In this document: positions 23,715 to 32,678 of the stretch, one piece after another
Numbering within the stretch: the stretch's first letter is position 1
Layout of the letters: each line of letters opens with the position of its first letter
Source of the DNA: Filomicrobium sp.
GTDB lineage: Bacteria > Pseudomonadota > Alphaproteobacteria > Rhizobiales > Hyphomicrobiaceae
NCBI GenBank assembly: GCA_017792465.1
Contig: CP051234.1
Coordinates: 1,924,606-1,988,605, forward strand
Direction: 5' to 3'
Length of the DNA: 64,000 nt
Made by a program: the position numbers and the translations under genes
Notes under the pieces: model-generated
What the model was told of the DNA's origin: nothing
The model's database searches: none
The model's input: the letters and a program-made list of their open reading frames with translations, nothing else

Positions 23715-24836
23715 ATGACCAAACCGCGCCCAACTCCAGGTATCCTCGACATCGCAGCCTATGTCCCAGGCGAGGGCGGCAAAGGCTCTGCGAAGCGGGA
23801 GATCAAACTTTCCTCCAACGAAACGCCGCTGGGGCCAAGCCCGGCTGCGGTCGAGGCATTTCATGCGGCCGCTGCCCGCGGGCTTGAACGCTATCCCGAT
23901 GGATCTGCGAGCGAATTGCGCGAGGCGATTGGCGAGGTGCATGGCATCGAAGCCGACCGGATTGTGTGCGGGGCGGGTTCGGACGAGCTTTTGAACCTGC
24001 TGACGCAGGCCTACATCGGCGAAGGCGACGAAGGCATCCTCACCGAACACGGCTTTCTTGTTTACCCCATCGCCATCAAGACCAATAGCGGGACGCCGGT
24101 GGTCGCGCCTGAGCGCGATCTGATGACGGACGTCGATGCCATCCTCGCGAAGGTGACGGACAAGACGCGGATCGTATTCCTGGCCAATCCAAACAATCCG
24201 ACGGGGACCTACATTCCCAACGCCGAGGTGCGGCGCCTGCGCGCTGGTCTGCGCGACGACATCGTTTTGGTTCTCGATGGCGCTTATGCCGAATACGTCG
24301 AAGCTGACGATTACGATGCGGGGATCGGCCTCGTGCGAGAAACCGAGAACACGGTGATGACGCGCACGTTCTCGAAAATCTACGGGCTGGCCGGTCTGCG
24401 TATCGGCTGGGCCTACTGCCCTGTTGAGATCGCCGACGTGCTCAATCGTATCCGCGGGCCGTTCAATCTTTCGTCCGCGTCGATTGCAGCAGGTGTGGCT
24501 GCGATCCGCGATCAAGCCCACATGCAAAAAGCGGTCGTGCACAATTCGCGTTCGCTGCCGTGGCTGACGGCGGAGCTTGAAAAACTCGGTCTGCGGGTGA
24601 CGCCAAGCGTCGCGAACTTCCTGCTTATTCATTTTGACGGTGTAGGCCTCTCGGCGGCTGAAGCCGATAACGCGCTCAAAGCGGAAGGCATCTTTCTCCG
24701 CCGTGTTGCGGCCTACAATCTTCCCAATGCGTTGCGCCTGACGATCGGCACCGAGGAAGAAAACCAAATCGTGATTGACGTGCTGGCTAAGATCCTCGCT
24801 GGCGCCCGCAAGGGGTCGGAGGCCGTGGCCAAATGA
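23715..24836 (+). CDS. hisC: Histidinol-phosphate aminotransferase
   Basis: 373 residues of a fold-type I PLP aminotransferase. Visible signatures are [20 protein letters not shown] at the start, [40 protein letters not shown], and the PLP lysine region [16 protein letters not shown]. It carries out the seventh step of histidine synthesis and may also serve aromatic amino acids, as suggested by its overlap with tyrC. The ATG at 23715 starts just before conserved sequence. Confidence 0.93.
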   Translation: MTKPRPTPGILDIAAYVPGEGGKGSAKREIKLSSNETPLGPSPAAVEAFHAAAARGLERYPDGSASELREAIGEVHGIEADRIVCGAGSDELLNLLTQAYIGEGDEGILTEHGFLVYPIAIKTNSGTPVVAPERDLMTDVDAILAKVTDKTRIVFLANPNNPTGTYIPNAEVRRLRAGLRDDIVLVLDGAYAEYVEADDYDAGIGLVRETENTVMTRTFSKIYGLAGLRIGWAYCPVEIADVLNRIRGPFNLSSASIAAGVAAIRDQAHMQKAVVHNSRSLPWLTAELEKLGLRVTPSVANFLLIHFDGVGLSAAEADNALKAEGIFLRRVAAYNLPNALRLTIGTEEENQIVIDVLAKILAGARKGSEAVAK

Positions 24837-25783
24837 GCGGGGCGAAGTTCGAACGGATTGCGCTGATCGGGATCGGCCTCATCGGCTCGTCGATTTCGCA
24901 TGCAGCGCGACGGGCGGGGCTGGCGGACAAAATCGTCGGTTCGGCGCGGACGCCTGCGACTGTCAAGACTGCGCTCGATCTGGGCATTATCGACGAAGGC
25001 TTTCAAACGGCTGCCGAGGCGGCACGCGATGCGGATCTCGTCATCTTGTGTACGCCTGTCGGTATCTGCGGCGCGGTCACCAAAGAGATCAACGACGCGG
25101 GCGCGTTTCGCGATGGCGCGATCCTGTCGGATGTCGGATCGGTCAAGGCAGCAATTGTCCGCGATGTACTTCCCCATGTGCCCGAAGGCGTCCATTTCGT
25201 TGCCGGGCACCCGATTGCAGGAACGGAGCAGTCGGGTCCGGAAGCGGGCTTTGCGGAACTCTTCGACAATCGCTGGTGTATTCTGACGCCGCATGAAGGC
25301 TGCGATCCGTCGGCGGTCGAGAAGCTGTCTGCCTTCTGGGAAGCACTCGGCAGCAACGTCGAAACCATGACACCGGAGCATCACGACCTTGTGCTGGCCA
25401 TCACCAGCCATGTGCCGCACCTCATTGCATTCAACATCGTCAACACCGCGGGCCACCTGGAGCGGGTCACGAACAGCGAAGTGATCAAGTTCTCAGCCGG
25501 CGGTTTTCGCGATTTCACGCGTATCGCCGCCTCCGATCCGACGATGTGGCGGGACGTGTTCCTCAACAACAAGGAGGCCGTCCTTGAAATGCTCGGGCGG
25601 TTCTCGGAAGATTTGACAGCGCTTCAGCGCGCGATACGCTTTGGCGAGGGCGAGACGCTGCACAAGATGTTCGGCGACGCGCGGGCGTTGCGCCGGGGTA
25701 TCATCGAAGCTGGCCAGGATACCGATGCTCCCGACTTCGGGCGGCGCGCTTCAGTTGCCAAAGACGAGGCCGACGAGGACTAG
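24833..25783 (+). CDS. tyrC: Prephenate/arogenate dehydrogenase
   Basis: 316 residues. The N-terminal NAD(P) fold shows [19 protein letters not shown], and conserved motifs [34 protein letters not shown] and a C-terminal helical dimer domain with [12 protein letters not shown] follow. The enzyme oxidises prephenate or arogenate in tyrosine synthesis. It overlaps hisC by four bases (ATGA), indicating translational coupling. Arogenate versus prephenate specificity is not readable here. Confidence 0.94.
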   Translation: MSGAKFERIALIGIGLIGSSISHAARRAGLADKIVGSARTPATVKTALDLGIIDEGFQTAAEAARDADLVILCTPVGICGAVTKEINDAGAFRDGAILSDVGSVKAAIVRDVLPHVPEGVHFVAGHPIAGTEQSGPEAGFAELFDNRWCILTPHEGCDPSAVEKLSAFWEALGSNVETMTPEHHDLVLAITSHVPHLIAFNIVNTAGHLERVTNSEVIKFSAGGFRDFTRIAASDPTMWRDVFLNNKEAVLEMLGRFSEDLTALQRAIRFGEGETLHKMFGDARALRRGIIEAGQDTDAPDFGRRASVAKDEADED

Positions 25784-25867
25784 CGGGAGACGCCGTAGTG
25801 GCAGACGGCATCTGTCCGGCGAAGTCATCGGCTAGTGAACGACGAGAGTTCTGATCTGCGGACCTAA

Positions 25868-26551
25868 ATGGACCAATCAAAGCCACACGAACTTTGGGTT
25901 TTTGGATATGGCTCGCTGATGTGGCGGCCTGGCTTCGAATTCGAAGAAAGGGTCCGGGCCAGGGTGCACGGATATTCCCGGTCCTTTTGCGTTTACTCCG
26001 TCCATCACCGCGGCGTCGAAGGACGGCCCGGGCTGGTGCTCGGGCTCGACCGAGGCGGGTCGTGTGAAGGCATTGCCTACAGGGTTGCGCCGGAAAACGT
26101 TGCCAAAACCCTGCACTATTTGCGCGAGCGCGAGCAGGTCAACGGCGTCTATCGCGAGACGCGGCTGACGATCTCATTGCTGGATGGCGAAAAGCGCGAC
26201 GTGTTCGGGCTTTCCTACATCGCGGAGCGGGCGCACCCGAGTTATGTGCGCGCCATGCCGCTTGCCAAAAAGGCCCGGCTGATTGCGACGGCACGCGGGC
26301 TTTCCGGGCACAACGTGGCCTATCTCGTCAACACCTGGGCTCACTTGGAAGAGCTCGGCATCCGCGATCCGGCCTTTGAGCGGCTCGGCGTTCTGATCGG
26401 GCCTTTTATCACCGGACGGCGGCCCGTCGTCGAACCTTGTTCGCGGGCGTCGACGCTATCGCGATCATTGGTATCGAAGCGGCCGGCAACGCCAACGCTC
26501 AAACCGGGTGAGCGGCGGCGCTTCACGTATCGCAAGGGCTTTGGCGACTGA
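25868..26551 (+). CDS. chaC: ChaC-type gamma-glutamylcyclotransferase
   Basis: 227 residues. The substrate-binding motif FGYGSLMWRPGF opens the domain, followed by RSFCVYSVHHRGVEGRPGLV and the region LREREQVNGVYRE containing the expected catalytic Glu. ChaC enzymes cleave glutathione into 5-oxoproline and Cys-Gly. The family domain ends near residue 185, and the last 45 residues (Arg/Pro/Ser-rich) are an extension lying opposite the 3' end of the converging gene at 26341-27696. Confidence 0.9.
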   Translation: MDQSKPHELWVFGYGSLMWRPGFEFEERVRARVHGYSRSFCVYSVHHRGVEGRPGLVLGLDRGGSCEGIAYRVAPENVAKTLHYLREREQVNGVYRETRLTISLLDGEKRDVFGLSYIAERAHPSYVRAMPLAKKARLIATARGLSGHNVAYLVNTWAHLEELGIRDPAFERLGVLIGPFITGRRPVVEPCSRASTLSRSLVSKRPATPTLKPGERRRFTYRKGFGD

Positions 26552-27696
26552 TTGACGGCCGGGCTTGCGCCGCCAGCGGTCTCGCTATCGAATTCGAGTT
26601 TGGTTGCGGCGCCGTCGGGCTGGCCTTCAAGGCGATAGCTACCATCCTGACGCCGAGTGAAGGCGCGCGCGAAAACCGCGCCGTCGGCCACGGCGAGAAT
26701 TTTCCGGCCGTTGGCTGAGATCGCGCTGACGCGTGCCGGGCGCGCGTCGCGGCCGGACTTGATGACCGCTGCCATCCCGACCGTCGGTGCCGTCTCTCCG
26801 CTGGCGCCAGAGGCGACCTTGGCAGTCTTGGCGTGCTGCAAGACCTGACGCGGTGATTGGGAGGCTGCCGGTGTCCCGATTGGAGCGATGTCAGTCGACT
26901 GAGGCTCAGGAAGGCATTCGCCAGGTACTGCTGAGGGGCCTTCAGGTTTCGGACCTTCAGGCATCGGAGCTGAAACAAGCGGTTCTGCTGCGGGGTCTTC
27001 TATCTCGGCAACCGGTTCAGAAATCTCCGGCACGGTCTCGAACTCGGCCTCCACAATCAATGGCTCGGAATCAGCCTGCAGTTCCGGCGCGGGATAAGGC
27101 TGGGGTTCGGGCGTGGAATGAACCTGCGCCACTGGCGTCACGGATTGCAGCGCCGCCGTTTCGATTTCCGGGTCTGCCAGCGCTGGAGAAGGCAAGTCAG
27201 AAACTTGCGAGGCAATCTGATCAGTTCCCACCGTCTCGATTACTGCTGCCTCGATTGTTGCTGCTTCCGGCGCTTCAGGGTCGGAAATCTCCAGTTCTAC
27301 GACGACGACCGTCGGTTCTGGCTCGATTTCCTCAACTTGGGCGACCAGTTCAACGATCTCAGGTTCTGGCTCCTGCTCCGGTTCTGGCTCCGGGTCTGGC
27401 GCGGGTTCTGGTTCGGCAGATATCGGTGCCGGTGGCGGCGCTGTGGCCGGGACGTCGACTTGCGGAGGCAGCTCGGTCGGCGGCTCAGGCAATGGCGCTT
27501 GCGCGAATTCGGAAACCGGTGGCGCGACCGGCTCGGCTGTCGCAATCGTCCCGTCGTTTCCATTCACCTGGGAGGCGGAAGTTGCGGGCTGCTCGGCGTG
27601 CGGGGCTAATTGGGCGACTTGTTCGCTGTTTGCTGCAAGAGCTTGTGCTTCCTGTTTCTTGCCAAGAAGCCAGCTGAACATATCTTTTCTTGCCAT
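26341..27696 (-). CDS. Acidic Pro/Glu-rich protein of unknown function
   Basis: 451 residues. The first 20 (MARKDMFSWLLGKKQEAQAL) are basic and amphipathic. Residues about 50-290 are low-complexity repeats of Glu, Pro, Val and Ala (for example PEPEPAPDPEPEPEQEPEPE). Residues 300-390 look folded (TVGMAAVIKSGRDARPARVS, KILAVADGAVFARAFTRRQD). The tail is basic. The ATG at 27696 has GAGGGA nearby. Its last 211 bases are antisense to the 3' end of chaC, so the true end could be wrong only if the frame is not used; the tail's low conservation value makes that part uncertain. Confidence 0.65.
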   Translation of the reverse strand: MARKDMFSWLLGKKQEAQALAANSEQVAQLAPHAEQPATSASQVNGNDGTIATAEPVAPPVSEFAQAPLPEPPTELPPQVDVPATAPPPAPISAEPEPAPDPEPEPEQEPEPEIVELVAQVEEIEPEPTVVVVELEISDPEAPEAATIEAAVIETVGTDQIASQVSDLPSPALADPEIETAALQSVTPVAQVHSTPEPQPYPAPELQADSEPLIVEAEFETVPEISEPVAEIEDPAAEPLVSAPMPEGPKPEGPSAVPGECLPEPQSTDIAPIGTPAASQSPRQVLQHAKTAKVASGASGETAPTVGMAAVIKSGRDARPARVSAISANGRKILAVADGAVFARAFTRRQDGSYRLEGQPDGAATKLEFDSETAGGASPAVNQSPKPLRYVKRRRSPGLSVGVAGRFDTNDRDSVDAREQGSTTGRRPVIKGPIRTPSRSKAGSRMPSSSK

Positions 27697-28182
27697 CCGG
27701 TCCCTCGTTTTCAAACCATCGGTGTTCGCGATCTTTTATTTTCATCCCGCTGATTAGATTTGAGCCTCATTCTCGCATGGCTCTTGCGCAGACCAAAATT
27801 GCCTGGGGTTTCGACAATAAGGCGAATAACTGTGCAGTGTGCGAACGGTCGGATCGTCGGCTAAGAAAGATAGTTTTTTATGTCGTGCAGCGCACAATCT
27901 TCAAACTTCAACGCTGAATTGAAGGGCCTTTTCAACCTCTTGGGGGTCAAGCCATGGCTGCAAAACTTTAGTCGGTTCTTGCGAATTGGTGGTTCTGCCC
28001 CGCGAAATGCTTGCGTTCCGGGGCTCAGCGCGTCATATAAATCTCATCGAATGCGGTTTGGTACACATTAGAGTTCCGGGCGAATGCGGCGAACACTAGA
28101 TGTCTGAAACGCGAATTTTTGAAACGTGTTTGCCACCTTTCCGGGTGGCTATTACATAGACGTGACTGTTGGAGACTACCGA
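27697..28182. other. Intergenic region with cold-shock gene leader
   Basis: About 490 bases between divergent genes. Short open frames are unconvincing. The 3' part is expected to be the long 5' leader usual for cold-shock genes, but I see no motif certain enough to mark. Confidence 0.45.
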
Positions 28183-28389
28183 ATGGCTACCGGGACCGTA
28201 AAATGGTTCAATACCCAGAAAGGCTACGGATTTATCCAGCCGGATGAAGGCGGAAATGACGTCTTCGTACACATTTCGGCTGTTGAGCGCGCCGGGATGG
28301 CTTCTCTCAACGAGGGCCAAAAGATCAGCTACGAACTTGAAAAAGGCCGAAACGGCAAGTTTGCTGCGGTCAACCTGCAGGCCGAGTAA
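28183..28389 (+). CDS. Cold-shock protein (CspA family)
   Basis: 68 residues, one cold-shock domain. The RNA-binding motifs KGYGFI (RNP1) and VFVHI (RNP2) are intact in TVKWFNTQKGYGFIQPDEGG and NDVFVHISAVERAG. It should act as an RNA chaperone. ATG 28183 has GGAG 9 bases ahead; longer open frames include leader sequence. It is followed by a hairpin and then infA. Confidence 0.97.
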   Translation: MATGTVKWFNTQKGYGFIQPDEGGNDVFVHISAVERAGMASLNEGQKISYELEKGRNGKFAAVNLQAE

Positions 28390-28424
28390 GACGTAGCACT
28401 CGGGCATTCCTGGAAAGTTCGTTC

Positions 28425-28449
28425 GGGGAGGGCAGTCTCTGCTCTCCCC
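28425..28449 (+). other. Strong hairpin between csp and infA
   Basis: GGGGAG-G-GCAG, loop TCT, CTGC-T-CTCCCC forms an 11-step stem. No T run follows, so it may be an mRNA processing or stability element rather than a terminator. Confidence 0.5.
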
Positions 28450-28514
28450 AAAACGCATTGGAAATTTGTGCGGCAGCGTTTGAGCCGCAGTGACCTGCCA
28501 CTTGAGGAGCTTGA

Positions 28515-28793
28515 ATGGCAAAAGAAGAAGTCTTGGAATTTGAAGGGGTCGTCGAAGAAGTCCTACCGGACGCAAGATGCCGCGTGAAACTCGATAACGG
28601 GCACGAAGTTGTCGCGTACACTTCCGGCCGCATGAAGAAGAACCGTATTCGTATTCTTGCGGGCGACCGCGTCACCATCGAGATGACGCCTTACGACCTG
28701 ACCAAAGGACGGATCAATTTCCGTCATAAGGACCAGAAGTCCGGTGGCCCGTCTGGCGGACCCGGTGGTCCTGGCGGCAATCGGCGCAGGTAA
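28515..28793 (+). CDS. infA: Translation initiation factor IF-1, long-tailed form
   Basis: 92 residues. Residues 1-72 are an S1-like OB fold typical of IF-1 ([56 protein letters not shown]). Residues 73-92 are a Gly/Pro/Arg tail ([16 protein letters not shown]) absent from the ordinary 72-residue protein. Longer, tailed IF-1 paralogues next to csp genes are familiar in the order, so a standard infA probably exists elsewhere. GAGGAG stands ahead of the ATG. Confidence 0.93.
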   Translation: MAKEEVLEFEGVVEEVLPDARCRVKLDNGHEVVAYTSGRMKKNRIRILAGDRVTIEMTPYDLTKGRINFRHKDQKSGGPSGGPGGPGGNRRR

Positions 28794-28906
28794 CGCCGGT
28801 TTTCAAAGTCGCAGCTGCCTGACATCGGCAGCCAGAGACGATCAGCGACAGGTCGACCGGCTCAACAAGGTCGACCGCCGCTGGCCCTCGCGAAGGTGCG
28901 CAGCGG

Positions 28907-30445
28907 TTATTTTGACCGTCCGCTATGCGGCGTTTTTTCCCAAGAGAACGGGTCCGTCGCCAATTGCCAAAGGGCCCGGTAGCCTGCAAGCGAGATCAAC
29001 AGCCAGTAGACCGGCATACCGAGCGCATGCCAGGCGAGCCCGCGCGTGCGCTGAGACCGTCCGACCGCCGTTGCGCCCAACGCGATGGCCGACAGGTAGC
29101 CGACGGCCAAGTTGGCAAGGCCGAAGCTAAACAGGACATCTGTTCCGGCCCCAGTGCTGCTGCCGGAAAGTGTCCCGGTCGATACCAGATTGATGCCGAG
29201 CAGCACGTAAAAGACCGGGTGGACGAGGGCCGAAAAAAGCATGGCGCACATGAGCATCTGGAAGCCCAGATACTGCCAGGTCCCCAATTCGCGCCACAGA
29301 CGCCCGGGCTGGCGCATGTGGACGAGATAGGTTTGCATCCAGCCTTTAAGCCATCGCGTCCGCTGGCACAGCCAGACGCGGAACGTTTCGGGCGCTTCTT
29401 CCCAGGTCGTTGAGTTGATCACTTGGACTTCGAGCCCGAGCCGCGCCAGCCTTATGCCAAGGTCGGCGTCCTCGGTAACGTTATAGGCATCCCAGCCGCC
29501 GGCGGCTTGCAAGATCCGGCGGGGAAAATGGTTTGACGTCCCGCCCAGCGGCACCGGCAATCGCAGATAAGCCAGAACCGGCAGAAGCGCTCCAAACAAC
29601 GCGTTGTATTCGATGGTGAACTGCCGTGATAGCAGGCTCGCATTCGGGTTGTAGAGCCCGAGCCGGGCCTGGACGCAGCCTACCTTTCCTTGCGCGGACT
29701 GAAACAGCGACAAGGCGCGTTTGAGCTGATCGGGCTCGGGCATATCTTCGGCGTCAAAGACGACGACATAGTCACCAACGGCGTCCTGCAAAGCAAAATT
29801 CAAGGCGCGCGGTTTGGTGCGCGGATTTCCCGGCGGCACGACCACAACCCGCATGTGCGCCGGGAGACTACGCCTTGCAAGCGCTTCGCGGGTCGGGTGA
29901 TCGTGTTCTTCGACGACCAATGAGATCTGCAGGCGATCGGCTGAGTAATCGAGCTCCAGCAAGGCGTCGATCAGCTGGTCGATGACGGCTGTCTCGCGAT
30001 AAAGCGGGACGAGCACGGCGTAGCGCGGCAAGGGCTCAGGCAACGCATCCAGGCTCTGGCGGGGCTCATTCCTGTTGGGTTGAAGATTGCCGGCGAGGCC
30101 CAGCGCCAACAATCGCAAGCATGCGATCGCGAGAAAAGGCAAGCCGATGGCCGCGCAGATAGCGGGAAATGCGATTCCAGGAGCGTAGGCTGCAGAGAGA
30201 CCAGTTAGAAGGAGACACCCAACGAGCCACCGGGCCGGGCCGGTCAGTCGAAGCGACCGGGCCGACATTTCCGGCGTCAGCTGCGGCAGTTGGCGCCTGG
30301 CAATTGCTGCTAGTCGATCATCGTGCTGTTGCCGGCGATCATCCGCGCAATCAGCGCTTACATAGTGTTCGAGGATTTCGGTGGCGAGAGCGTCACTCTT
30401 TAGCGGCGTGGTTCCGCCCAAGGCGCGCTCGGATCGTGGCAGCAT
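28907..30445 (-). CDS. Membrane glycosyltransferase, GT2 family
   Basis: 512 residues. Two membrane helices lie at about 70-115, the GT2 catalytic domain at 135-380, and several helices follow. Catalytic signatures are VVFDAEDMPEP, the acceptor-site TEDADLG and QRTRWLKGW (the Q-x-x-RW motif of processive beta-glycosyltransferases). It probably makes or exports a polysaccharide, but no other synthesis genes are adjacent and the product is unknown. ATG 30445 fits; the first 60 residues are soluble. Confidence 0.9.
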   Translation of the reverse strand: MLPRSERALGGTTPLKSDALATEILEHYVSADCADDRRQQHDDRLAAIARRQLPQLTPEMSARSLRLTGPARWLVGCLLLTGLSAAYAPGIAFPAICAAIGLPFLAIACLRLLALGLAGNLQPNRNEPRQSLDALPEPLPRYAVLVPLYRETAVIDQLIDALLELDYSADRLQISLVVEEHDHPTREALARRSLPAHMRVVVVPPGNPRTKPRALNFALQDAVGDYVVVFDAEDMPEPDQLKRALSLFQSAQGKVGCVQARLGLYNPNASLLSRQFTIEYNALFGALLPVLAYLRLPVPLGGTSNHFPRRILQAAGGWDAYNVTEDADLGIRLARLGLEVQVINSTTWEEAPETFRVWLCQRTRWLKGWMQTYLVHMRQPGRLWRELGTWQYLGFQMLMCAMLFSALVHPVFYVLLGINLVSTGTLSGSSTGAGTDVLFSFGLANLAVGYLSAIALGATAVGRSQRTRGLAWHALGMPVYWLLISLAGYRALWQLATDPFSWEKTPHSGRSK

Positions 30446-30728
30446 TGCATTTCAAACTTCGAACAGGCTTTCAATAATTTATGCGTAATCAGTCAAACGC
30501 GGCTCACCCTGAAGGTAAGCACACGCCGCTTCCCGTTCATAAGAAAAAGATCGTCGAATTGGAGCAGTTTCGTCATCTTGAGCCAGCACCTGATGCCGCA
30601 GGACCACACGCAGCGGGCTAAAGTCTGTGGCTATATTTGCATTTGCAGCGCATTTGGCCTTGAAGCCCGCGCATTGCCCCGATAGTTGCTTTTTCAGCCC
30701 TTGCACCAAGCGCCAGAGGGATGACCGC

Positions 30729-31595
30729 GTGTCCAACTGCAAGACTTTTCTTCTACGTCTGTCGATCGCAAAGTCGGTGGGCTTTTTGATTGGCGCTGTT
30801 ATTGCGCTTGCCGTCGTCGGGCTCGCGGTGACGAGCCAGCCCGCCCTTGCGCAGTCAGACGGCGGCGAGAACACCGTCGACGCCGCGCCACAGCGCGTGA
30901 TCTTGCGGTTCCTGACGACCAGCGACTTTCCGCCGTTTAATTTCTACGACGAAGATGGTGTCCTGACCGGTTTCAACGTCGATCTGGCGCGCGCCATCTG
31001 TCTGCAGCTTGATGTCACCTGCCAGGTTTCAGAGCGGCCTTGGGATGAGCTTCTGCCTGCACTTGCCCGCTCGGAAGCCGATGCCGTCATCGCCGGCAAC
31101 TCGGTGACCGCCGATGCGCTGCAGACCGTCGCCTTCACCCAGCGGTATTTTCACACCCCCGGCCGATTTGCTGGCCGCCGCAACGCCAGCGATCTGGTGG
31201 CGACGCCGGAAGGGCTCGAAAGCAAGCGTATTGCCGTTGCTTCGGGCACGGCCCATGAAGCGTTTCTGCGGCAGTATTTCCGCGGAAGCCGGATCTTGGT
31301 GTTCGATAATCCCGAAATCGCCCGGGAAGCGCTCAAGGCCGGCGAAGTCGACGCGGTCTTCGGGGACGCCATTGGCCTGTCGTTCTGGATCAATGGCACG
31401 CTGTCGGAGCAATGCTGCGAATTCAAAGGTGGGGCTTACCTCGAGCCAAAGTTTTTTGGGGATGGAATGGCCATCGCAATCGGGCATGACGACCGCCAGC
31501 TCAAGGCCGAAATCGATAATGCTTTGCGGGAAGTCAGGGCAAGCGGGCGATTTTCAGAGCTTGTTGCGCGGTATTTCCCGTTCCGGCTCTACTGA
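30729..31595 (+). CDS. Periplasmic solute-binding protein, family 3
   Basis: 288 residues. A signal segment (SVGFLIGAVIALAVVGLAVT ending SQPALA) precedes the binding domain. The family-3 signature DGVLTGFNVDLARAICLQL and LLPALARSEADAVIAGNSVT are present. Proteins of this family bind amino acids or similar ligands for ABC importers, but no permease or ATPase gene is near, so an orphan or sensory role is possible. The GTG start at 30729 has AGAGGG 8 bases ahead; the frame extends upstream without signal-peptide logic. Confidence 0.88.
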   Translation: MSNCKTFLLRLSIAKSVGFLIGAVIALAVVGLAVTSQPALAQSDGGENTVDAAPQRVILRFLTTSDFPPFNFYDEDGVLTGFNVDLARAICLQLDVTCQVSERPWDELLPALARSEADAVIAGNSVTADALQTVAFTQRYFHTPGRFAGRRNASDLVATPEGLESKRIAVASGTAHEAFLRQYFRGSRILVFDNPEIAREALKAGEVDAVFGDAIGLSFWINGTLSEQCCEFKGGAYLEPKFFGDGMAIAIGHDDRQLKAEIDNALREVRASGRFSELVARYFPFRLY

Positions 31596-31796
31596 TCGAG
31601 CTGGTTGCGCCGGTCGGTGTCAGGCAGCGGCGCGCTCGATGCTTCCAAGCGCATAGGGCCTATGATTGGCCTCTTATCCGCCATCAGAGCGTGGCAACCA
31701 TGCCGCGGACCTGAGGACAACTTGACACGGTTGCCGTCCCAGCCGTTAACACTTTGTGGTATAAAGACGCTTGGAATGCATGGATCGCTCATAAAG

Positions 31797-31814
31797 CTGT
31801 CATACTCCTGCAAC
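31797..31814 (+). promoter_or_regulatory. Pho-box-like site ahead of plcP-agt
   Basis: CTGTCAT, a 4-base spacer ACTC, then CTGCAAC. The first half matches the PhoB half-site exactly and the second matches 4 of 7, with the 11-base period expected of a Pho box. It lies 72 bases ahead of the plcP start. Confidence 0.55.
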
Positions 31815-31886
31815 CTGAATCCGGGACACGTGTGTGCAAGGGTTGTTTGGGAAGGCTGTTGGCCGGCTTGCAGGGGAGATTGAGCC

Positions 31887-32678
31887 GTGAAGACATATCG
31901 ATCGCTCTTCATATCCGACGTTCACCTTGGCACACGCGCCTGCCAGGCTGACCTGTTGATCGACTTCTTTCGCGAACACGATGCCGAAACGATTTATCTC
32001 GTCGGTGACATCGTGGACTTCTGGCGCATCCGTCGCGGTGCGGTCTGGCCGCAGTCTCATAACGACGTGCTGCAGAAAATCCTGCGCAAGGTGCGCAAGG
32101 GCGCGCGCGTCATCTTCATTCCGGGCAATCACGACGACGGGCTGCGCCAATACTGCGGACAGCGCTTCGGCGGGATCGAGATCGAGCTTCAGACCGTTCA
32201 CGAAACGCCTGATGGAAAGCGCTACATCGTCATGCATGGTGACGAATTCGACGTCGTCGTGCGGTACGCCAAATGGCTGGCGTTCCTCGGCGACCGTGGC
32301 TATCAGCTGGCGCTGTGGACCAATGCCCCGATCAATTTCGTGCGCCGCTTGTTCGGGCTGAACTACTGGTCGCTGTCGAGCTATCTGAAGCTGCGCGTCA
32401 AATCGGCGGTCAACTTCATCGGCGAATTCGAGCGCAAATTGTCGGCTGAAGCCAAACGCCGCGACGCCGATGGCGTGATCTGCGGGCATATTCACCATGC
32501 CGCTTCGCGCCGGTTCGGAGAGATCCATTATCTAAATTCCGGAGATTGGGTGGAAAGCTGCACGGCGATCGGCGAAACTCAAGACGGTGAGTTCGAGATC
32601 ATCCGTTGGCTCGATATCGTCAAAGCACGGGAAGCCGCGCAGAACGCCAGCGGCAAACCCAAACTTGAGGCTGCGTGA
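31887..32678 (+). CDS. plcP: PlcP-like phospholipase C (metallophosphoesterase)
   Basis: 263 residues of the calcineurin-like phosphoesterase fold: SLFISDVHLGTRA, YLVGDIVDFW, FIPGNHDDGLRQ, MHGDEFD and GVICGHIHHAASRR give all metal ligands. Databases often label it UDP-2,3-diacylglucosamine hydrolase, but the contiguous GT4 gene and Pho-box-like site match the PlcP-Agt arrangement that replaces phospholipids by glycolipids under phosphate stress; PlcP cuts phospholipids to diacylglycerol. The start is GTG 31887 with AGGGGAG ahead. Its TGA stop is directly followed by the agt ATG. Confidence 0.82.
   Translation: MKTYRSLFISDVHLGTRACQADLLIDFFREHDAETIYLVGDIVDFWRIRRGAVWPQSHNDVLQKILRKVRKGARVIFIPGNHDDGLRQYCGQRFGGIEIELQTVHETPDGKRYIVMHGDEFDVVVRYAKWLAFLGDRGYQLALWTNAPINFVRRLFGLNYWSLSSYLKLRVKSAVNFIGEFERKLSAEAKRRDADGVICGHIHHAASRRFGEIHYLNSGDWVESCTAIGETQDGEFEIIRWLDIVKAREAAQNASGKPKLEAA

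Noticed and set aside
27118-27609. 163-codon open frame antisense to the Glu/Pro-rich gene
   Set aside because: Its Arg/Trp/Leu-rich repeats are the complement of the low-complexity Glu/Pro codons.
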